6,518 bases of DNA, taken from an uncultured Micrococcaceae bacterium (lineage in GTDB: Bacteria; Actinomycetota; Actinomycetes; Actinomycetales; Micrococcaceae). Location of the stretch: positions 1 through 6,518 of the forward strand of contig CALBOC010000403.1 in assembly GCA_937896705.1 (NCBI GenBank), in the 5' to 3' direction. Below the pieces are notes generated by a model that was not told where the DNA came from, searched no databases, and was given only the letters and a program-made list of their open reading frames with translations. This document shows, piece after piece, positions 1 through 4,793 of this stretch. Both the position numbers and the translations under genes were made by a program. Within the stretch, counting starts at the first letter, position 1; every line of letters begins with the position of its first letter.

Positions 1-139
1 GTTCGACTTCTTGTAACGCGGCCATGAGCGATTCTGGCATCCAGCGTCCACCGTAGTTGCCAAAGTATGGCCCCTCCTGCTGGCGGAAGGCTCCGTGGTG
101 TTCTTGCGGATTGGACTGGGGGGTATCCATTGGACTCAT
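1..139 (-). CDS. trpB: Tryptophan synthase beta subunit, N-terminal fragment (cut by window edge)
   Basis: TrpB is the PLP-dependent beta subunit that condenses indole with serine to give tryptophan in the cytoplasmic TrpA2B2 complex. Only the first 46 codons are in the window. After a variable, polar N-terminus (residues 1-22), residues 23-37 read GPYFGNYGGRWMPES, the hallmark opening of bacterial TrpB. The PLP lysine and substrate loops lie outside the window. The chosen ATG at 139 has GGAAAG at 152-147, 7 nt upstream, as ribosome binding site. An in-frame ATG at codon 4 is a possible alternative, but it sits less well behind that site. trpC lies upstream on the same strand with a 64-nt spacer. 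trpA would be expected next, beyond base 1. Identity is secure from the motif; only the exact start is open. Confidence 0.93.
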   Translation of the reverse strand, partial: MSPMDTPQSNPQEHHGAFRQQEGPYFGNYGGRWMPESLMAALQEVE

Positions 140-170
140 GAGATGTCTTTCCGTAAACGAAAACACCCGG

Positions 171-187
171 CCCGGAATGTCTCCGGG
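171..187 (-). other. Small GC-rich hairpin between trpC and trpB
   Basis: The trpC-trpB spacer holds a perfect 6-bp inverted repeat (CCCGGA at 171-176, TCCGGG at 182-187) with a 5-nt loop. On the minus-strand transcript it is followed after several bases by GTGTTTTCG. The tract is neither immediate nor a clean U-run, so this is at best a weak or partial terminator, or a structure that adjusts trpB expression or mRNA stability. It ends about 20 nt before the trpB ribosome binding site and does not cover it. Confidence 0.3.
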
Positions 188-203
188 GCAGGTTGAGGGG
201 TGG

Positions 204-1025
204 TTAGGATCTGCTGGCTTGCCGGAAGTCCGTGATCGCTTGTCGTGGTTCGCCGTGTTTGACCAGTGCTTCGCCGACGAGGACAGCATCTGCGCCTTGT
301 GCCGCGTACATCGCAACGTCACTGGCTTGTTTGACGCCCGACTCTGCGACTCGCACGACGTTTTCGGGCAAATGGCCCGCTAGCGTGCCGTAATGGGTGG
401 TGTCGACTTCCAGCGTTTTGAGGTTGCGGACGTTGACGCCCACGATCGCTGCGTTCACCGCGACTGCGCGTTGAATTTCTTCCACGGTATGAGTTTCAAC
501 CAGCGCGTGCATGCCCAGCTCATGGGTTAGAGCGAGGTAATCTCGCAGCTGCGCATCGTCGAGGGCGGCGACGATCAGCAGGACCAGATCCGCGCCGTGC
601 GCACGGGCCTCATAGATCTGGTATTCATCGACGGTGAAGTCTTTGCGCAACAGCGGAATATCTACTCGCGCCCGGACCGCGTCGAAGTCTTCCAGGGATC
701 CACCGAAGCGACGCTGTTCTGTCAAGACAGAGATCGCAGCGGCTCCCCCGGCGGCATATTGCGCTGCCAGTTCTGCCGGGGAGGCGATATCGGCCAGCGG
801 TCCAGCCGATGGTGAGGCACGTTTGACCTCGGCAATGATCCCCACGCCCGCGGCGTTGTCACGGCCACCGACCAGGGCATCATACGCGTTGCGCGCAGGT
901 GCCGCTTCGGCAGCCAGTTGTTGCATCCGTGCCAGCGGGACGGTGGCTTTTCTGGCGTCCATATCTTCTACGACGCCGGCGATAATGCTGTCGAGGACCG
1001 TGCCGGTGCTAGGGGTTGACGTCAT
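204..1025 (-). CDS. trpC: Indole-3-glycerol phosphate synthase
   Basis: TrpC closes and decarboxylates CdRP to indole-3-glycerol phosphate, the fourth tryptophan step, as a cytoplasmic (beta/alpha)8 barrel. At 273 residues it has the normal monofunctional length. The catalytic set aligns by motif: E66 and K68 in IIAEVKRASPS (63-73), K128 in PLLRKDF (124-130), E177 in ALVETHT (174-180), N198 in GVNVRNL (196-202), and E228/S229 in VAESGV (226-231). The phosphate-binding end is GADAVLVGEALV (244-255). The spacing matches the residues known from the Sulfolobus enzyme. There is no fused trpF domain. The ATG at 1025 directly follows the TAA of the upstream membrane gene, with GGAGA at 1040-1036 as ribosome binding site, so the two are very probably co-translated. 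trpB follows on the same strand. Confidence 0.97.
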   Translation of the reverse strand: MTSTPSTGTVLDSIIAGVVEDMDARKATVPLARMQQLAAEAAPARNAYDALVGGRDNAAGVGIIAEVKRASPSAGPLADIASPAELAAQYAAGGAAAISVLTEQRRFGGSLEDFDAVRARVDIPLLRKDFTVDEYQIYEARAHGADLVLLIVAALDDAQLRDYLALTHELGMHALVETHTVEEIQRAVAVNAAIVGVNVRNLKTLEVDTTHYGTLAGHLPENVVRVAESGVKQASDVAMYAAQGADAVLVGEALVKHGEPRQAITDFRQASRS

Positions 1026-1316
1026 TTATGAGTAATCTCCATTGGCGCCACGACCGGTGAGCCGCATGATGAACCCAACGACCGGGCCCAGCGCTGCAAT
1101 GACAATCCCGACCCACATCACGATCCACCAGGAGGCCAAGGAACCGATAGCGGCGACCATCAGGCCAACCAGGATGAGGGCGACCAGGGCCCAAGCGGCC
1201 GGTGAGTTCCCCTGGCTGGGGGCTTCATCGTGGGTGGGGTCGTTGAGGATACGCCCGTATTCGTCGACTTGGATTTCATCAGTGTCGACTTGCACTCTAT
1301 CTTTGCTGTAAGCCAT
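1026..1316 (-). CDS. Small two-helix membrane protein, HGxxPAAW-like (trp-linked, unknown function)
   Basis: This is a 96-residue protein of unknown function. Residues 1-33 are acidic and soluble. Residues 35-42 read QGNSPAAW, which closely matches the signature after which the actinobacterial HGxxPAAW family is named (I recall the label DUF6704 for trp-linked members but could not verify it). Two hydrophobic helices follow, about 42-62 and 65-86, then a short basic and polar tail. There is no signal peptide, cysteine pair or catalytic motif. The signature histidine is Gln35 here. The ATG at 1316 has AAAGG (1331-1327) 10 nt upstream. The stop codon abuts the trpC start, so the gene belongs to the trp transcript; a candidate promoter just upstream may make it the first gene of a trpCBA sub-operon. 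A link to tryptophan metabolism or transport is inference from position only. Confidence 0.85.
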   Translation of the reverse strand: MAYSKDRVQVDTDEIQVDEYGRILNDPTHDEAPSQGNSPAAWALVALILVGLMVAAIGSLASWWIVMWVGIVIAALGPVVGFIMRLTGRGANGDYS

Positions 1317-1340
1317 GGTGATGTTGCCTTTCTTTCAGCC

Positions 1341-1346
1341 AGTATA
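1341..1346 (-). promoter_or_regulatory. Candidate -10 element upstream of the HGxxPAAW-like/trpC/trpB genes
   Basis: In the 124-nt gap upstream of the small membrane gene, the minus strand reads TATACT (1346-1341), a good match to the sigma-70-type -10 hexamer. It would start transcription near 1334, giving a leader of roughly 18 nt that contains the AAAGG ribosome binding site. No convincing -35 box is seen at 16-18 nt, which is common for actinobacterial promoters. This is a prediction only. Read-through from hisI-trpE is equally possible, since no terminator is visible in the gap. Confidence 0.35.
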
Positions 1347-1440
1347 TTCCGGCAGCCTCAAGTTGCTTGCGATGATATCTGCGTCCCATTCTGCCATTTT
1401 TTCTTCACCCTAGGGGCAAAACACGAACTGCTACGAGATT

Positions 1441-2064
1441 TTAGGTGGGGTCTTCGCCACGAGATAATTCATCCCACGTATCGATTTCATCGAGCCGTCC
1501 GTCGCGGTCGGCCCGCTGTTGCTGCTGCGGTTCGCCGACGTCGTATTTCTTGGTTTTACCGACCGGCCATCGAGGACCCACAATCAATACGACCAAGCCC
1601 CCAATGAGCACGATCACCGCTCCTGCAACGGTCAGCCAGGGCAAGGCCGAGACGTCCAGTTGTGCGCCGAGTTCGTCAAAGCCGGTGGTTCCGGTGGTTT
1701 CGGCAATCTTCAAGGCCACCGCATCGAGTGGATTGGCGATGACGTTGATCGTGGTCCATCCCACAGTGACGGCAGCAAGGATGGCCAGCACACCGATGAT
1801 CCAGCGTCCGATCTTGCGAGCAATCGACAACGCGGCCCCGGCTGCAATACTCACCAATGCCATCGCTGTGATAACCGGTGACGCTTCTTGGCCGGACAAT
1901 TGGACCAGATCGACATGTGCGGCTTCGAATCCGGTGGCAGTCACCCAGGTTTGGGTCGCGCCGATGAGCGCTACTACCCCACCGAGGAGCAGGATGAGCA
2001 CGGTCATGCTGCGGGTTGGGCGGGCGGGTGACTCGGTCACCTCGGATGGTTGCGGTGTGGTCAT
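1441..2064 (-). CDS. Tryptophan biosynthesis-associated membrane protein (TIGR02234-like)
   Basis: This 207-residue integral membrane protein directly follows trpE, the position where actinobacteria carry the uncharacterised Trp-operon-associated membrane family (TIGR02234 / Trp_oprn_chp). Four hydrophobic helices are visible at about 20-38, 64-82, 87-107 and 143-163. The region 108-142 between helices 3 and 4 is likely exposed. The C-terminal tail (164-207) is charged, contains a QQQQ run (180-183), and ends in WDELSRGEDPT, a tail I recall from related proteins. No enzyme motif is visible, so its role (transport, scaffolding or sensing) is unknown. The ATG at 2064 overlaps the trpE stop as ATGA. 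The sequence before it is pyrimidine-rich (CTCTCCTAC) with no Shine-Dalgarno, so translation should depend on coupling to trpE. Family assignment is from topology, size and context. Confidence 0.88.
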   Translation of the reverse strand: MTTPQPSEVTESPARPTRSMTVLILLLGGVVALIGATQTWVTATGFEAAHVDLVQLSGQEASPVITAMALVSIAAGAALSIARKIGRWIIGVLAILAAVTVGWTTINVIANPLDAVALKIAETTGTTGFDELGAQLDVSALPWLTVAGAVIVLIGGLVVLIVGPRWPVGKTKKYDVGEPQQQQRADRDGRLDEIDTWDELSRGEDPT

Positions 2065-3632
2065 GTAGGAGAGTTTTCAGCCTTGACATCTTGGAGCTGT
2101 TGCGCGGCCAGGACCGCACGGATGGCAGCTGTTGCTTTGGTGAGCGTTTCGTCGGCTTCTGAGGCCGGCACTGATTCGGCCACGATACCAGCTCCAGCTT
2201 GGAGGTAGGCGACCTGGTCTTTGAGAATGGCGGTGCGTATCGTGATGGCCATGTCCATGTTGCCGGCCAGGTCAAAATAGCCGACGGTGCCGCCAAACGG
2301 GCCGCGGGCATGTGGTTCCCAAGCGTCAAGCAATTCCAGTGCACGATGTTTGGGTGACCCCGACAGGGTGCCCGCCGGGAAGTTCGCGCGCAACACATCT
2401 AGCGCGGTTGTGTTGGCTGCGATGTCTCCTTCGACGGTTGAAACAAGATGCATGATGTGCGAAAACTGCTGAACGATCATGTAGTCAGACACTTCAACGG
2501 TGCCGGGAGCGCACACGTAGGACAGTTCGGATTTCGCAAGGTCAACCAGCTGCTGGTGCTCTTCGCGCTCCTTGGGATCTGACAGCAGTTCCTCGGAGAT
2601 CGACCGGATGCTGCGGGTCGGATCTTTTGGTTTTGAACCACCGATCGGGTGCGTCAGCACGCGATCATCTTTGACCGATACCAATGTCTCTGGCGAGGCA
2701 CCCACCAGGTGATACACGCCCTCGCGATCAGGGTAGTCAAAGGTGTAGAGGAACATGTACGGGCTGGGGTTGATCGCCCGGAGCACTCGGTAGGTATCGA
2801 AGGCGGTTGCGGTGGTCTGCGCGGTAAAACGACGTGAGATGACCAGTTGGGATACTTCCCCGTCGCGGATGGATTGCTGGGTTTTGCGGACCGCAGCGAG
2901 AAACTCTTGCTCCGGCCAGGAGTGCTGAATGTCGCGGGAAAAGTCTCGATCGAGCCACCCGGCAGGTGCGACCGAGACCGGATCGGCGACCGGCTCGACC
3001 AGTCGCCGAGTCATCTCCTGCAGCCGCTCGACAGCCCGGTCGTAGGCTTCATCGACGCCGGTGGACTCGCCGTCAAAGTTAATGGCGTTGGCGACCAGGG
3101 TGACGGTGCCATCGAAGGCATCGTGGATGGCCAGATCAGTCACCAGGTTCATGGCCATGGAAGGTAAATTCAGATCGTCTGTTGGCCCGTCGCCGAGTTC
3201 GACCCAGGCACGGACGGTGTCCCAGCCAAGGAAGCCCACAAAGCCCGACACCAAGTACGGCAGCGCGTCCGAAATTTCAGCGCGCACATCGGTCGCCAGA
3301 AATTCTAAGGCCGATTCGAGTACTTCCAAAGGGGTGCCGGTGGAAGGTACTCCGGCCGGGACTTGCCCCTGCCAGACCGCCTGGCCGTCTTGTTCGGTCA
3401 GCGTGGCGGCGGTGCCTGCCCCGATGAATGAATAGCGTGACCAGTTGCCGTCTTGACCCGCGGATTCCAACAGAAAGGTGCCGGGTGCATCGTTGGCGAG
3501 CCGACGGTATATCCCCACCGGTGTTAAAGCGTCTGGCAGGACTTTTGTGGTGACAGGAATGACCTTGTGGTCTGCTGCGGCTAGTTCGCGAAATGTTTCT
3601 CGGGTCGGAAACACGGGGCCAATATCACGCAT
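2061..3632 (-). CDS. trpE: Anthranilate synthase component I
   Basis: TrpE converts chorismate and ammonia (delivered by the TrpG glutaminase, not in this window) to anthranilate, the first committed tryptophan step. The 523 residues cover the usual full length. The N-terminal half has LLESA (54-58) and RYSFIG (66-71); with NPSPYMF (288-294) these form the allosteric tryptophan pocket, so end-product inhibition is expected. Active-site residues are kept: E355 and E358 in KEREEH, H395 in IMHLVS, T422 in AGTLSGSPK, and E492/E495 in the C-terminal block after [10 protein letters not shown]. Two normally conserved stretches are unusual, GGSKPKD (331-337) and LAKSELSYV (365-373). The ATG at 3632 lies 8 nt inside hisI, with GAAAGG about 5 nt upstream, and the N-terminus fits actinobacterial TrpE. 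The gene overlaps its downstream neighbour by 4 nt. Monofunctional: no trpG fusion. Confidence 0.96.
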   Translation of the reverse strand: MRDIGPVFPTRETFRELAAADHKVIPVTTKVLPDALTPVGIYRRLANDAPGTFLLESAGQDGNWSRYSFIGAGTAATLTEQDGQAVWQGQVPAGVPSTGTPLEVLESALEFLATDVRAEISDALPYLVSGFVGFLGWDTVRAWVELGDGPTDDLNLPSMAMNLVTDLAIHDAFDGTVTLVANAINFDGESTGVDEAYDRAVERLQEMTRRLVEPVADPVSVAPAGWLDRDFSRDIQHSWPEQEFLAAVRKTQQSIRDGEVSQLVISRRFTAQTTATAFDTYRVLRAINPSPYMFLYTFDYPDREGVYHLVGASPETLVSVKDDRVLTHPIGGSKPKDPTRSIRSISEELLSDPKEREEHQQLVDLAKSELSYVCAPGTVEVSDYMIVQQFSHIMHLVSTVEGDIAANTTALDVLRANFPAGTLSGSPKHRALELLDAWEPHARGPFGGTVGYFDLAGNMDMAITIRTAILKDQVAYLQAGAGIVAESVPASEADETLTKATAAIRAVLAAQQLQDVKAENSPT

Positions 3633-4038
3633 CGTGGCCTTTCGTCGTATCAGGGGTCTCTTGGATACCGGTCACGGTCAGTTGTCGGTCGGTAAAACAG
3701 GTGCGGGTGCCGGTGTGACATGCGGGGCCGCGCTGGTGCACAGTGACCAGCAATGCGTCCTGGTCGCAATCCAGCGCCACCGCCACGACGTGTTGCGTAT
3801 TGCCGGAAGTGTCGCCCTTGCGCCAGTAGTCGGCTCGGGAACGAGACCAGTACCAGGCTCGACCGGTGGTCAGTGTCATATGCAGTGCCTGGTCGTTCAT
3901 CCAGCCCAGCATGAGCACTTCAAGCGTGTCAGCGTCTTGGACGATGGCGGGGACTAAACCAGCACTATTACGTTTCAGCCGAGCCGCGATTTCAGGGTCA
4001 AGATCGGATTCGGGCGGCGAAACTTTGGAATTGTTCAT
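3625..4038 (-). CDS. hisI: Phosphoribosyl-AMP cyclohydrolase
   Basis: HisI hydrolyses the adenine ring of phosphoribosyl-AMP to ProFAR, histidine step 3, as a cytoplasmic zinc- and magnesium-dependent dimer. The 137 residues match the monofunctional enzyme; the HisE activity is a separate gene at the right window edge. Diagnostic motifs are VLMLGWMN (41-48), [11 protein letters not shown] (58-68), WRKGDTSGN (72-80), DCDQDALL (90-97) and [10 protein letters not shown] (106-115). By family precedent C91, C107 and C114 are zinc ligands, and D90, D92 and D94 the acidic metal site. The ATG at 4038 is fixed by an in-frame stop four codons upstream. The only ribosome-binding match is a weak GGAT. 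It is the first gene of the left cluster and overlaps trpE by 8 nt, tying a histidine gene to the trp genes. It must be transcribed from the 66-nt divergent region. Confidence 0.96.
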   Translation of the reverse strand: MNNSKVSPPESDLDPEIAARLKRNSAGLVPAIVQDADTLEVLMLGWMNDQALHMTLTTGRAWYWSRSRADYWRKGDTSGNTQHVVAVALDCDQDALLVTVHQRGPACHTGTRTCFTDRQLTVTGIQETPDTTKGHDA

Positions 4039-4047
4039 GATGGATCC

Positions 4048-4053
4048 AGTCTA
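4048..4053 (-). promoter_or_regulatory. Candidate -10 element for hisI-trpE transcription
   Basis: The 66-nt divergent spacer must hold the hisI promoter unless transcription runs in from hisF across an antisense gene. The best -10 match on the minus strand is TAGACT (4053-4048). A TGGCAA 17 nt upstream is a poor -35 match. Transcription would start near 4041, leaving almost no leader, which would fit the weak Shine-Dalgarno of hisI. This is a weak prediction. Confidence 0.25.
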
Positions 4054-4089
4054 GAGCGGCTTGTCTCCTGTTGCCACTGATCAACACGT

Positions 4090-4095
4090 GATAAT
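4090..4095 (+). promoter_or_regulatory. Candidate -10 element for the TIGR03085-like gene (leaderless transcript)
   Basis: GATAAT at 4090-4095 is one mismatch from the consensus TATAAT and lies 9 nt before the GTG start at 4105. Transcription would start at about 4102-4105, at or next to the start codon. No Shine-Dalgarno precedes this GTG, so a leaderless mRNA, common in actinobacteria, explains both facts. No good -35 box is evident at normal spacing. Confidence 0.4.
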
Positions 4096-4096
4096 T

Positions 4097-4117
4097 TCAC
4101 ATATGTGACAAACATAT
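4097..4117. promoter_or_regulatory. Nested inverted repeats over the start codon (possible operator)
   Basis: Two perfect palindromes interlock here. TCACATATGTGA (4097-4108) is a continuous 12-bp palindrome. ATATGT (4101-4106) and ACATAT (4112-4117) form 6-bp arms around GACAA. A third, looser pair, GTGA-N5-TCAC, spans 4088-4100. They cover the predicted transcription start and the GTG codon in an AT-rich patch of a GC-rich region. This suggests a site for a dimeric repressor, or a 5' mRNA hairpin. The regulator is unknown. Confidence 0.4.
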
Positions 4118-4782
4118 CTGCGGGCTCCTTAAATTACGACGGCGATGACTTCGTTGCCGCATCGCGCGCTGCTCTGGTGGCGGCGCTGTACGCTGCGGGA
4201 CCGAATGAGCCGACACTCGTGGAGCAGTGGCAGACCCAGCACTTGGCGGCCGCAGTATATTTGCGAGAAAATCCGCACCGTCTCACGGAGCGTGAGCTTG
4301 GTAACGGTGCTGCGGCCCGCAATACGGCCATCCAGCAACTGGGCGAAGAGTCTGCGTCACGCAAAGCTTTTTATACCCTGGTTCGGAACATCGCCGATGG
4401 CCCCGAGGATCCTCCTGCACCACCCCGGCAATCGTTGTTGTCACGACTGCGTCGCAGCGTGACTCAGCGTCGCCCGGAGGCTGAGAGCATGTTGTTGCAC
4501 TTTTTTGTGCACACCGAAGACATTCGGCGTGCCCAGGCCCGGTGGGCGCCGCGCAAGTTGACCGATGAGTATGCTGACGCGCTATTTGAGCAGTTACGGG
4601 AACACGCCCGGAAATACTATGCCAACGCAAGAACAGGGTACGTGTTGATCCGCACCAATGGGGAACGGATCGTAGCTAAACGCGGCACCGATCAGACATT
4701 TGTAACGGGTCCGGCCGGCGAGCTGGTGTTACACGCTCTTGGCCGGCCAGACCACGCCTTAGTACTCATTGATCGACCGTAG
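4105..4782 (+). CDS. TIGR03085-like putative metal-binding protein (DinB/maleylpyruvate isomerase superfamily)
   Basis: This 225-residue soluble protein resembles the uncharacterised actinobacterial TIGR03085 family, related to DinB and mycothiol-dependent maleylpyruvate isomerase helical bundles. Matching landmarks are SRAALVAALYAAGPNEPTL (20-38), W42 with HLAAAVYLRE (46-55), FFVHTEDIRRAQ (133-144) and a C-terminal domain with a GPAGELVLHALGR block (202-214). The function of the family is not known; a mycothiol link is inference. The usual LAAH histidine is Ala50 here, and the usual Glu four residues before His136 is His132, so the metal site may be altered. A basic segment lies at about 114-123. 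GTG at 4105 is the only possible start: an in-frame stop lies at 4078-4080, and no ATG, GTG or TTG follows before the conserved region. It runs opposite to the flanking his genes. Confidence 0.82.
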   Translation: MTNISAGSLNYDGDDFVAASRAALVAALYAAGPNEPTLVEQWQTQHLAAAVYLRENPHRLTERELGNGAAARNTAIQQLGEESASRKAFYTLVRNIADGPEDPPAPPRQSLLSRLRRSVTQRRPEAESMLLHFFVHTEDIRRAQARWAPRKLTDEYADALFEQLREHARKYYANARTGYVLIRTNGERIVAKRGTDQTFVTGPAGELVLHALGRPDHALVLIDRP

Positions 4783-4786
4783 TCGA
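4773..4786. other. Short hairpin at the convergent gene ends (UACG loop on minus strand)
   Basis: A 5-bp perfect inverted repeat (TCGAC / GTCGA) encloses CGTA on the plus strand and TACG on the minus strand. The minus-strand RNA therefore has a C(UACG)G loop, one of the exceptionally stable tetraloops. It spans the stop codon of the plus-strand gene and lies 8-21 nt beyond the hisF stop. No U-tract follows on either strand, so it is not a standard terminator. It might stabilise the hisF mRNA 3' end or slow convergent transcription. Confidence 0.25.
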
Positions 4787-4793
4787 GGGCTGG

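Noticed and set aside
57..383. Plus-strand open frame across the trpB start and trpC 3' end
   Set aside because: It runs antisense through two recognisable minus-strand genes, has no known motif, and has an odd Cys/Trp-rich composition typical of a shadow frame.
634..1035. Plus-strand 133-codon frame over trpC
   Set aside because: It is antisense to the most conserved part of trpC; its Ala/Ser/Arg-rich product reflects the complement of trpC codons.
1445..2068. A 207-codon open frame on the plus strand over the trp-associated membrane gene
   Set aside because: It is the mirror of the real minus-strand gene in a GC-rich sequence. Its product is a low-complexity Ser/Thr/Pro/Ala string without domains, and the minus-strand frame has clear membrane helices and operon coupling.
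3061..3435. Plus-strand open frames inside trpE
   Set aside because: Several overlapping frames are open here because of GC-rich codon use. None has a ribosome binding site or recognisable domain, while trpE is intact on the other strand.
3625..3632. hisI/trpE overlap as a possible frameshift or fusion
   Set aside because: Both proteins have complete, family-typical ends, and trpE has its own GAAAGG site, so this is an ordinary coupled overlap.
4039..4104. A classical trp attenuator (leader peptide with tandem Trp codons) in front of hisI-trpE
   Set aside because: The 66-nt spacer has no short frame with clustered Trp or His codons and no room for alternating hairpins plus a terminator.
4740..4749. 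Palindrome TGGCCGGCCA near the end of the TIGR03085-like gene
   Set aside because: It is a short GC palindrome within coding sequence, expected by chance in GC-rich DNA, with no U-tract or neighbouring regulatory signal.
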